Below, in pieces: positions 1-5,194 of a stretch of DNA of 6,793 bases. Positions within the stretch are counted from its first letter, which is position 1; every line of letters begins with the position of its first letter. Origin of the DNA: Deltaproteobacteria bacterium (GTDB lineage Bacteria; Desulfobacterota; Binatia; DP-6); the NCBI GenBank assembly GCA_005879205.1, contig VBLD01000229.1:1-6793 (forward strand), read 5' to 3'. Position numbers and translations under genes: made by a program. Under the pieces are notes generated by a model, which was not told the origin of the DNA, did no database searches, and saw only the letters and a program-made list of their open reading frames with translations.

Positions 1-2
1 TG

Positions 3-1631
3 TTCAAAGAGATCTGGGACCTGGTGCGACAGAAGGTGACGAGCGACGGCGGCTTCGGGCTCGACGAGATGTTCATGAGCTCGACGCACGACGAGTCGGC
101 CCCCGACACGATCGGCATCGGCGGGCCGAGCGACACGGTCTCGGGCGTCGACCCCTTCTACGTGGAATTCATGATCGCCGAGACCGCGCGCAGCATCGAG
201 CAGGCGGCAGAGAACGCGCGCCCGGCGACCATCCGCTTCGGCCAGATCCACCCCGACGACCTGATCCCGTGCTGGTCCTCCTACCCGTTCGTCGCCGACG
301 AGGCGGTCGCCGTCATGCAGGCCCGGGACCACGGCGGCACCGTCATCGCGACGCTCGTCAACTACGGTATCCACGCCGAGGAGCTCGGCTTCTCGAACGA
401 CGACCAGGACCGCCTCCACCTCTCCTCGGACTGGCATCACTTCACGCGCCGGGCGCTCGAGCAGCGCTACGGCGGCGTCGCCATCGGCATGGCGGGCGCC
501 GTCGGCTCCGTCGAGATGCCGAAGGTCTTCGACGCGACCCGCTCGTTCGTGCCGGTCGACACGCACAGCGAGCCGGGCAACGGCGGCTGCCGCACGGTCT
601 ACGACACGTCGGGGACGTACGCGCCGTACGGCTATCTCCTCTCGAACGAGGCGCGCGGCGAGCGGATCGCCCTCTGGGCCGAGCGGGCGCTCGACGCCGG
701 CGCCGACTCGCGCACCAACACGATCGCCTTCGCGCGCCAGAGCCTCTTCGTGCACCTCGACAACGTGCTGTTCGCCGCGGCGGGCGCGGCGGGAGTGTTC
801 ACCTACAAGAAGGTCTACGTCAGCGGGGTCGAGCAGCCGCAGGCTCCGAACGGGAGCGAAACCGGCGAGGACGCGAAGACAGACATCGGCTGGTTCACGA
901 TCGGCGACGGCCAGTTCGTCTCCACGCCTGGGGAGCTCTTTCCCTTCACCTACCAGCACGGGTTCCAGGGTCCCGACGACCTGCCGCACCCCGAGTTCGG
1001 CGGCGTGCACGGCTGGGTGATGGCGGCGATGAACGGCAAGTGGCGGTTCATCGAGGGCCTCGGCGAGGACATGATCGGCTACATCTTCCCGCACGCCAAC
1101 GCCGTCGGCGTGCCGACGACCAGCAACCCGAATCCCGACGATACCGACCGCTTCGGCTGCGGCCATTCGGACGACGGCGAGGCCGCAAACGAGGCCGCCG
1201 GCGACATCCTGAACGACGCGCTCCTGGCCATGCTCCCGCCGACGCTGCCGGCTCGCCTCCAGCAGACCCAGGTCGGGCGTTACGTCTGGTCGGACGGCAC
1301 GCTGCACCGGAGCCCCGTGGGTGACGGCCGCCTGGGCTGCGACGCCTCGAGCAGCTTCACGCCGGCGCCGGACGGGGGCGCGATCGGCATCTGGGTGCTG
1401 CCGCCGGGCATCACGGAGTTCCGCGCCGGAGTGGGACGGGTCTACCGGGTGCGGACGAGCGCCTTCGGGCGTGGGCGGCGCAGCCTGCGCTGGATGGACG
1501 TCCGCGGCCGGCCTCAGGGCGTCGCCGAGGACGCCGCGACGACGCAGACGCGGGGCATCATGCTCGGCGCCCGCCGCCGCCTCTGGGTGGACGTCTTCCC
1601 GGAGACGACGGGCCTCGCGCGCCTTCCGTGA
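3..1631 (+). CDS. Neutral/alkaline ceramidase-like hydrolase, 5'-truncated by the window edge
   Basis: The frame is open to the left edge (first full codon at position 3, reading FKEIWDL before the GTG at 24), so that GTG is probably internal and the true start lies outside the window. About 540 residues are visible. Numbering from the GTG at 24, they resemble the catalytic domain of neutral/alkaline non-lysosomal ceramidases, which are zinc amidases that split ceramide into sphingosine and fatty acid. The signs are STHDESAPDT at residues 20-29, in the place of the family's THTHSGP zinc motif; LVNYGIHAEELG at 111-122 with a second candidate zinc histidine, H117; the LSSDW stretch at 133-137; the GMAGAVGSVEMP loop at 155-166; and a late GLGEDMIGYIFP segment. 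The second histidine of the usual HxH is Glu24 here. Many uncharacterised bacterial relatives are known, so the substrate may not be ceramide. Any signal peptide would lie in the missing N-terminus. Its stop is 12 nt from that of the convergent P460 gene. The family is fairly likely; the activity is uncertain. Confidence 0.65.
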   Translation, partial: FKEIWDLVRQKVTSDGGFGLDEMFMSSTHDESAPDTIGIGGPSDTVSGVDPFYVEFMIAETARSIEQAAENARPATIRFGQIHPDDLIPCWSSYPFVADEAVAVMQARDHGGTVIATLVNYGIHAEELGFSNDDQDRLHLSSDWHHFTRRALEQRYGGVAIGMAGAVGSVEMPKVFDATRSFVPVDTHSEPGNGGCRTVYDTSGTYAPYGYLLSNEARGERIALWAERALDAGADSRTNTIAFARQSLFVHLDNVLFAAAGAAGVFTYKKVYVSGVEQPQAPNGSETGEDAKTDIGWFTIGDGQFVSTPGELFPFTYQHGFQGPDDLPHPEFGGVHGWVMAAMNGKWRFIEGLGEDMIGYIFPHANAVGVPTTSNPNPDDTDRFGCGHSDDGEAANEAAGDILNDALLAMLPPTLPARLQQTQVGRYVWSDGTLHRSPVGDGRLGCDASSSFTPAPDGGAIGIWVLPPGITEFRAGVGRVYRVRTSAFGRGRRSLRWMDVRGRPQGVAEDAATTQTRGIMLGARRRLWVDVFPETTGLARLP

Positions 1632-1656
1632 CCGGCGGCGGCCCTACGGGCGGAAG
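1623..1656. terminator. Inverted repeat between convergent genes, possible bidirectional terminator
   Basis: CTTCCG at 1623-1628 pairs with CGGAAG at 1651-1656. Nested inside is a shorter hairpin, GCCC-TAC-GGGC at 1641-1651. The structure spans both stop codons of the convergent ceramidase-like and P460 genes. There is no U-tract on either strand, so intrinsic termination is uncertain. GC-rich DNA also yields short hairpins by chance. Confidence 0.3.
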
Positions 1657-2126
1657 CCGGAGTAGACGAAGTCGTTCGCCTTCTGCTTCTGGTGACAGGC
1701 GAAGCACTCGGCCGTCGCGTCGGTCACCGTGCGCTCGGTGCGGCTGTCGCCCTTGAAGGCTTCGAAGCCCCAGCCGCCCGCGACCTTGTAGCGCTGGCGG
1801 TCCTTCACCATCACGCCGATGAGCTTGCGGCTGCCTTCCACGTAGGCACCGTTCTCTTCGCGCGCCTCGAGCAGATCGAACACGAGCACGCTCCCGTCCG
1901 GGAAGCTGCCGCCCTTGGTCATGGCAGGCAGCCCCTTCGGGTTCACGTACACGCTGTGGAACCCGCCGAACTGACCGAAGAGCGGATGCTTGTCCGAATA
2001 TATCACCATGGACTTGACGTGGGCCCACTGGCGAAAGCCGCTCGGGTATTCGACTTCCGGACCCGCGGCGTACCCGACGCGGCCGAGAGCGAGGATGGTG
2101 AGGAGCGAGAGCAGTCGTCGATCCAT
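1644..2126 (-). CDS. Exported cytochrome P460 family protein
   Basis: This 160-aa protein begins with MDRR, then a hydrophobic run ending near AYA/AG-type residues (about 1-21), which looks like a Sec signal peptide and indicates a periplasmic product. The mature part has the cytochrome P460 family pattern: FRQWAHVKSM (31-40), GGFHSVYVN (54-62), FPDGSVLVFDL (75-85), VMVKD (105-109), GGWGFEAF (117-124), and a C-terminal c-type haem site CFACH (141-145) just before the end. P460 proteins bind a haem c that in characterised members is also cross-linked through a lysine, and they oxidise hydroxylamine or related nitrogen compounds. Many family members have no assigned substrate. K38 and K64 are visible lysines, but I cannot say which, if any, is a cross-link. 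The start at 2126 is chosen because a perfect AAGGAGGT lies 4 nt upstream and the longer in-frame extension precedes the signal peptide. No electron-transfer partner gene is adjacent. Confidence 0.85.
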   Translation of the reverse strand: MDRRLLSLLTILALGRVGYAAGPEVEYPSGFRQWAHVKSMVIYSDKHPLFGQFGGFHSVYVNPKGLPAMTKGGSFPDGSVLVFDLLEAREENGAYVEGSRKLIGVMVKDRQRYKVAGGWGFEAFKGDSRTERTVTDATAECFACHQKQKANDFVYSGFRP

Positions 2127-2130
2127 GCTG

Positions 2131-2138
2131 ACCTCCTT
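2131..2138 (-). promoter_or_regulatory. Shine-Dalgarno site of the P460 gene
   Basis: On the minus strand the sequence reads AAGGAGGT, a perfect anti-16S match, separated by 4 nt from the ATG at 2126. It is the strongest ribosome-binding site in the window and decides the start of the P460 gene against the 29-residue in-frame extension. Confidence 0.8.
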
Positions 2139-2317
2139 GCAGTGTGGGCGGCGTCGCATAGCACGACCGGGCCGACGGGTGTACCCCCCGCGTACGGAAG
2201 CCTCACCCCCCATCCCCTGATGCTTTTGAGGATTTCACACATCCAGGCGATGCGCTGCGGGACCGGCACGTGCTACGAGACGTTTTCCCGTCCGCGAGAA
2301 TCAGGAGCGTCGAGGAG
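2139..2317. promoter_or_regulatory. Divergent intergenic region between P460 and the first ACP-tail gene
   Basis: About 180 nt separate the P460 ribosome-binding site from the ATG at 2318. The only clearly AT-richer patch is around 2221-2240, where promoters for one or both divergent genes would be expected. I see no convincing -35/-10 pair or operator dyad. AGGAG at 2303-2307 is the candidate ribosome-binding site for the ACP-tail gene, 10 nt before its ATG, which is somewhat long. GAGGAG also directly abuts the ATG. Confidence 0.35.
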
Positions 2318-2857
2318 ATGCAGCGCTACGCAGAGTCACGACTGCGCCGACTGGTGGCCGACCATCTCGGCGTCAGCGCGGAGGACCTTCGCCCGGAGGT
2401 CTCGCTCACGGACGACCTCGCCGTCGACTCGCTCGAGCTGGTCGAGCTGGCGCTCGCCCTGGAGCGGGACCTCGAGATCGACATCCCCGAACACACGATC
2501 GAGGAGATCCGGACGTACGGGGACCTCGTGAGCGCGGCGCTCGCCCTCACCTGGGGCCGTCAGGCACTGGAGGCCGCGGTCCAGAGCGGACCTGCCACCG
2601 TCCAGTCGCGCGTCGTCTCGGGCAACCAGAGAACGTCCGGTGTGGCCCTCGAACGGGCCGGCGCGCTCACACCATATCTGGTGGAGGAGATCGCGGGGGA
2701 TGCGCTGGCGGCCGGCCATGCGGCGAAGCTCGAGCTGACGGTGCCCGGCGATACCGGCGAGGCCGCGATCGCGTGGCTCGCGGAGCAGTTCACCCGGGTG
2801 GGCGCGCGAGGCGTCGCGGTGACCGTCCGCCGCGACGGGTCGGCTTCACCCGCGTAG
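2318..2857 (+). CDS. Acyl-carrier-protein domain with an uncharacterised alpha/beta tail (copy 1)
   Basis: This 179-aa protein is about twice the length of a free-standing ACP. Residues 1-75 form a type II ACP domain. TDDLAVDSLELVELALALE carries the invariant DSL with Ser38 as the predicted 4'-phosphopantetheine attachment site, followed by the IPEH...IRTYGDLV helix region. It should be a cytosolic carrier of an acyl thioester. Residues from about 98 to 174 form a second domain: RVV, then ALERAGALTPYLVEEI, DALAAG, AKLELTV, and RGVAVTVRRDG. This suggests a beta-alpha-beta-alpha-beta order. I do not recognise a named family for it. The same two-domain plan recurs in the gene at 3831-4388; by eye the ACP domains share about 41 of 64 positions. 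The ATG at 2318 is preferred because it aligns with the start of the paralogue. An in-frame GTG at 2270 would add 16 residues. The ACP call is firm; the role of the tail is unknown. Confidence 0.85.
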   Translation: MQRYAESRLRRLVADHLGVSAEDLRPEVSLTDDLAVDSLELVELALALERDLEIDIPEHTIEEIRTYGDLVSAALALTWGRQALEAAVQSGPATVQSRVVSGNQRTSGVALERAGALTPYLVEEIAGDALAAGHAAKLELTVPGDTGEAAIAWLAEQFTRVGARGVAVTVRRDGSASPA

Positions 2858-2874
2858 CCGCGTCCTCACGCGGC
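2857..2874. terminator. Seven-base-pair hairpin at the end of ACP-tail copy 1
   Basis: GCCGCGT (2857-2863) and ACGCGGC (2868-2874) form a perfect 7-bp stem with a CCTC loop, beginning on the last base of the TAG stop. There is no U-tract. The loop also contains the stop of the doubtful minus-strand ORF ending at 2866, so it could serve both directions as a terminator or as a 3'-end stabiliser. Confidence 0.4.
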
Positions 2875-3108
2875 CTGACACGGAGGCCGCTGGTGCGACC
2901 CGTGCCTGGCGGGGACGCCCGAGGCGCCGTAGCGCAGCCAGCAGAGTGCGCGTCGCCACCACGACTGGCGAGGAGCGTGGGCGGGGCGCGGGAACAGCAC
3001 GACCACCCGCGCCCCGTGAGCTCCGGCCACCTGCCCGTTGTCGACGCTGCACACGAGCCTGCCTCGCCTGGGGGTTCGCGCCGCCAACGTCCTCACCGTC
3101 CCACGCAT
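2866..3108 (-). CDS. Doubtful small hypothetical protein, 80 aa
   Basis: The ORF starts at ATG 3108, with AGGAGG (minus strand, 3112-3117) only 3 nt upstream. An in-frame GTG at 3150 would make it 94 aa. Third codon positions are markedly more GC-rich than second positions in this frame, as in the real genes around it. The middle contains a plausible strand, ARVVVLFPRP, followed by a Trp/Arg-rich stretch, SWWRRALCWLRYG. There is no recognisable domain. It would be convergent with ACP-tail copy 1, sharing the hairpin at its stop. Against it are its short length, the low complexity of its Arg/Ala/Pro content, and the frequency of spurious ORFs in GC-rich DNA. It could be a lineage-specific small protein or noise. 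Confidence 0.25.
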   Translation of the reverse strand: MRGTVRTLAARTPRRGRLVCSVDNGQVAGAHGARVVVLFPRPAHAPRQSWWRRALCWLRYGASGVPARHGSHQRPPCQAA

Positions 3109-3490
3109 GGCCCTCCTGGCCACGTCGAGAAGCAAGATGTCCGCCAGCACGTCCCGCCGAGATGACGAAGGTTTTCAGCGACGGCGCAACGTTGCTGCTC
3201 GAAGCTTGTGCAGCGCTTCTGCTCGCTCACCAGGCGCCAACAGATTTGATCGCGCCTGGTACGCCCGTGAACGCGAACGGCGCCCGCCCGCCGCCGAAGG
3301 CGGTTCGCCGGCCGTTCCGACGATCCCCGGAATATGGGAGGTATGCCATAGATTTTATGTGAGTCACCGAGATCTAGCTCGGGAGTCTCGCGGGACCACG
3401 TGGGGGAGAGACCCCCTGCTGATCGTCCAGCTCCCCGGTTTCCTTGGATTTATGTTTCGAGTGCCCCCCGATGGGGAGCCCGAGTCCATC
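3109..3490. other. Non-coding stretch with inverted repeats upstream of the small-protein/ACP operon
   Basis: No frame here looks coding. The composition is less extreme than in the genes, with AT-richer patches near 3335-3375 and 3440-3460. Dyads are concentrated in the right half: CCGAG-N6-CTCGG at 3367-3382, GGGGG-AGAGA-CCCCC at 3402-3416, and GCTCCCC (3430-3436) facing GGGGAGC (3473-3479). Together with the sigma-54-like element just downstream, this looks like a regulatory region and not a decayed gene, although the latter is not excluded. Confidence 0.4.
3367..3382. promoter_or_regulatory. Palindrome CCGAG-N6-CTCGG, candidate regulator-binding site
   Basis: Two perfect 5-nt half-sites are separated by 6 nt, in an AT-richer context. 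The centre lies about 150 nt upstream of the transcription start predicted from the sigma-54-like element at 3498-3513. That is a usual distance for an enhancer-binding-protein site. The half-sites are short, so chance occurrence is possible. Confidence 0.25.
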
Positions 3491-3497
3491 TGGCAGC

Positions 3498-3513
3498 GGG
3501 CACGATCCCTGCT
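3498..3513 (+). promoter_or_regulatory. Sigma-54-like -24/-12 promoter element
   Basis: GGGCAC-GATCC-CTGCT matches the sigma-54 consensus TGGCAC-N5-TTGCW at all but two positions. The invariant GG (3499-3500) and GC (3511-3512) have the required 10-nt spacing. Transcription would start near 3524, just before the AGGAGGG ribosome-binding site and the ATG at 3541, leaving a leader of about 17 nt. GG-N10-GC occurs by chance in GC-rich DNA, so position is the main support. No sigma-54 activator gene is in the window. Confidence 0.35.
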
Positions 3514-3526
3514 TTTCGGCGCCTGC

Positions 3527-3533
3527 AGGAGGG
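3527..3533 (+). promoter_or_regulatory. Shine-Dalgarno site of the 97-aa gene
   Basis: AGGAGGG ends 7 nt before ATG 3541, an optimal spacing. A second in-frame ATG at 3535 is only 1 nt from the site and is therefore an unlikely start. This site rules out the longer in-frame extension back to 3400. Confidence 0.65.
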
Positions 3534-3540
3534 AATGTTC

Positions 3541-3834
3541 ATGTATCAGCCTGGCGACTGCGTATACCCTGCGGATCTTCCCCGGCGCTTTCTCTGCCGG
3601 GTGGCCGGTGCGGAGAACTTCAGCACCGGCGCTGGCACCTCGCAGATTCTGAGATTGCAGCCCCTGGAGGGACCGTGGCCGCCGGGGACCATTCTGATCC
3701 GGCTCGACGGAACCGTCGTCTCGGCGGCGGCCCGGCAACTCTGGCTGGCACAGCCCCCGAAGCGACGCTCGGCGAGCCGCCATCCCATGGCGCGGGTCAC
3801 GCCCCTCGCTCGCGCCCGGCGAGCGACCGCGTGA
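3541..3834 (+). CDS. Small conserved-looking hypothetical protein, translationally coupled to ACP-tail copy 2
   Basis: This is a 97-aa protein of unknown function. Residues 1-62 look like a compact, beta-rich domain: YQPGDCVYPADLPRRFLCRV, an SQILRLQPLEGPWPPGT turn-rich middle, then ILIRLDGTVVSA. Residues about 70-97 are a basic, probably disordered tail rich in Arg and Ala. It has no signal peptide or membrane segment, so it is presumably cytosolic. The start is set by AGGAGGG 7 nt upstream of ATG 3541. The stop TGA overlaps the GTG start of the second ACP-tail gene (GTGA at 3831-3834), so the two are translationally coupled and probably act together. The opening PGD-VYP pattern superficially resembles CarD-like or SH3-type barrels, but the rest does not support CarD. 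Third-position GC is consistent with a real gene. Confidence 0.7.
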   Translation: MYQPGDCVYPADLPRRFLCRVAGAENFSTGAGTSQILRLQPLEGPWPPGTILIRLDGTVVSAAARQLWLAQPPKRRSASRHPMARVTPLARARRATA

Positions 3835-4388
3835 CCACCGCCGGCTACGCCGCGTTCGAACCGCGCGTGCGACGGGCGGTGGCCGAGAACCTCGGCGTCG
3901 GGCTCGACGAGCTCACGGCCGAGGTCTCGCTCACCGACGATCTGGCGGCCGACTCGCTGGACGTTCTGGAGCTCGCGCTGGCGCTCGAAAGCGAGTTCGC
4001 CATCAGCATCCCCGAGCACATCCTCGAGGAGGTCCGCACCTACGGCGAGCTCGTCCGCGCCACCCTGGGCCTCGTCGAAGAACGCCGCGCCGCCGACGCC
4101 GAGCCCGTGCTGTTCCGCGCACGGGTCGTTCCGGCCGGAAGCCGGACCGGTGCGCTCGAACGCGCCGGCTGGCTGACGCCGTATGCTGCAGAGATGATCG
4201 TCGAGGATGCCCTGCGCGCGGGGCGAGGTGCGCAGCTCTCCGTGACGATCGCCGCGAACGCCGACCCCGCGGAGGTGGCGCACATGAAGGCCCGCCTCGG
4301 CCGGCTCCAGGGCCGCGGCATCGCCGTGAGCGTCTCGCGCGCCGGTAATTCGAGGCGCGCGCGGGTCTCCCCGGGGCGCGCTGCCTGA
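3831..4388 (+). CDS. Acyl-carrier-protein domain with an uncharacterised alpha/beta tail (copy 2)
   Basis: This 185-aa paralogue of the gene at 2318-2857 has an ACP domain at residues about 8-82. TDDLAADSLDVLELALALE carries Ser42 in DSL as the predicted phosphopantetheine site, followed by ISIPEHILEEVRTYGELV. The tail, residues about 95-172, repeats the pattern of copy 1: FRARVV, ALERAGWLTPYAAEMI, EDALRAG, AQLSVTI, and RGIAVSVSR. The shared LTPY, DAL-AG and RG-AV-V positions argue that the tail is a functional domain and not a random extension. The last dozen residues are basic and differ from copy 1. The GTG start overlaps the preceding stop by 4 nt, and it aligns with the start of copy 1. 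The predicted role is to carry an acyl or polyketide-type intermediate in the cytosol, with the tail perhaps binding a partner enzyme or the substrate. No synthase genes are adjacent. Confidence 0.85.
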   Translation: MTTAGYAAFEPRVRRAVAENLGVGLDELTAEVSLTDDLAADSLDVLELALALESEFAISIPEHILEEVRTYGELVRATLGLVEERRAADAEPVLFRARVVPAGSRTGALERAGWLTPYAAEMIVEDALRAGRGAQLSVTIAANADPAEVAHMKARLGRLQGRGIAVSVSRAGNSRRARVSPGRAA

Positions 4389-4394
4389 TCCTTC

Positions 4395-4417
4395 CCGACG
4401 TCGGCCGATCGTGCCGA
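4395..4417. terminator. Inverted repeats between convergent ACP-tail copy 2 and hydrolase genes
   Basis: The 46-nt convergent gap contains a perfect 10-nt palindrome, CCGACGTCGG (4395-4404), overlapping a 5-bp hairpin, TCGGC-N7-GCCGA (4401-4417). Neither is followed by a U-tract. This may be a weak bidirectional terminator; confidence is low because both dyads are short. Confidence 0.25.
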
Positions 4418-4434
4418 GGTCCGGTCGAGAGCCG

Positions 4435-5106
4435 CTAGGCGGCCTCGGCCACCTCCGGCGCGATCGGACGTCCGACCTCGTGGGGTCGGGTGAGATGGCG
4501 CGCGACCTCGCGCCACACCGCCGGGTGGTAGAGGAGCCCGAGATGACCGGTATCGGGCACCACACGGATGCGGCCCGGCAGGTCGTCCGGCGGCGGCGCC
4601 ACCAGCGGATCCTGTTCGCCGAAGATCGCCAGCTCCTGCTGCCGGAAGCCGCCGGCGTAGTACGGCGCACCGAGCGTCACGAGTCGCCGCATGAGCCGAC
4701 GACCGTGTGATTCCGTCAGATAGCGCGCGACGAGTCCGCCCAGACTGTGTCCGACCACGTCCACCTGCCGGCACCCGGTTGCGCGCGAGACCCCTTCGAT
4801 CGCGTCTCCGAGCTCGCCCGCGAGGCGCTGGTAGTCGAGACGCGGGCCGTACGAGAAGCTCGCGAAGTTGCGGACCCCGCGGGCCGCCAGGTATGTCCGC
4901 ATGGCGAGGAAGTTGGTCGGGTTCCCGAGAAGACCGTGGACGAAGACGACCGGCGTCCGGTGGCGCGCCGCGGCGTCGAACTCGGGGTCGGTGACGAGCC
5001 AATGAAGCGGCAACGTCAGCGCGGCCGTGCCCGCCGCGGCGAGCTCCCTGCCGACGGCCTGCCAATTAATGTTTCCAATCCCGAGCACGGGAGAGCAGAA
5101 CAGCAA
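4435..5106 (-). CDS. Alpha/beta hydrolase (lipase/esterase-like)
   Basis: This is a 223-aa serine hydrolase. TPVVFVHGLLGNPTNF (51-66) supplies the HG oxyanion region. VVGHSLGG (117-124) is the nucleophile elbow with Ser121, Asp166 in GEQDPLV is the likely acid, and His188 in DTGHLGLLYHP the base. The order and spacing are those of the alpha/beta hydrolase fold, and the HGLLGNPTNF/GHSLGGLVARYL pattern resembles bacterial triacylglycerol-lipase-like proteins. The N-terminal 35 residues are fairly hydrophobic, so membrane contact is possible. The start is uncertain: TTG 5106 is the earliest start codon in frame but lacks a clear ribosome-binding site, and GTG 5088 is the alternative. The frame stays open further upstream, and an ATG at 5113 is out of frame. 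It lies 85 nt downstream of the monooxygenase on the same strand, suggesting that it cleaves an ester made by that enzyme. Its substrate is otherwise unknown. Confidence 0.85.
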   Translation of the reverse strand: MLFCSPVLGIGNINWQAVGRELAAAGTAALTLPLHWLVTDPEFDAAARHRTPVVFVHGLLGNPTNFLAMRTYLAARGVRNFASFSYGPRLDYQRLAGELGDAIEGVSRATGCRQVDVVGHSLGGLVARYLTESHGRRLMRRLVTLGAPYYAGGFRQQELAIFGEQDPLVAPPPDDLPGRIRVVPDTGHLGLLYHPAVWREVARHLTRPHEVGRPIAPEVAEAA

Positions 5107-5161
5107 GCGCCATGCCGGCGATCGGCACGCGCGCCCGAGAGCGTTGCGGCCCGCGTCGCTG

Positions 5162-5194
5162 TGAACGGCCGTTCCGCTCGGGAACGCCGGTTCA
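5162..5194 (-). terminator. Long imperfect hairpin spanning the monooxygenase stop codon
   Basis: CGTTCC (5170-5175) pairs with GGAACG (5181-5186) around a 5-nt loop. Outside it, TGAAC (5162-5166) pairs with GTTCA (5190-5194), giving 14-nt arms with two mismatches. The left arm also contains a perfect 12-nt palindrome, GAACGGCCGTTC (5163-5174). On the coding strand the hairpin begins with the TGA stop of the monooxygenase. No U-tract follows. It may be a terminator, an attenuator between the two genes, or a 3' stabilising structure. Confidence 0.45.

Noticed and set aside
269..1324. 351-aa plus-strand ORF inside the ceramidase-like gene
   Set aside because: It is a shadow frame: Arg/Ala/Gly-rich low complexity, no motifs, and fully overlapped by the gene with recognisable family motifs.
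1692..2531. 279-aa plus-strand ORF opposite P460 and running into ACP-tail copy 1
   Set aside because: It runs antisense to the clear P460 gene and then out of frame through the ACP domain; its product is compositionally biased.
3162..3362. 66-aa plus-strand ORF starting MTKVFSDG
   Set aside because: There is no ribosome-binding site, the third-position bias is weak, and I recognise no domain.
3038..3652. 204-aa plus-strand ORF containing a protein-like stretch LLIVQLPGFLGFMFRVPP
   Set aside because: Third-position GC is lower than in real genes here, there is no good ribosome-binding site, and it overlaps the better-supported 97-aa gene in another frame. A decayed gene fragment is not fully excluded.
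3541..3834. CarD-like transcription regulator for the 97-aa protein
   Set aside because: Only the PGD-VYP opening is similar; the length and the remaining sequence do not follow the CarD pattern.
3546..4670. 374-aa minus-strand ORF opposite the 97-aa and ACP-tail copy 2 genes
   Set aside because: It is antisense to genes with clear domains and is Arg/Ser-rich without motifs.
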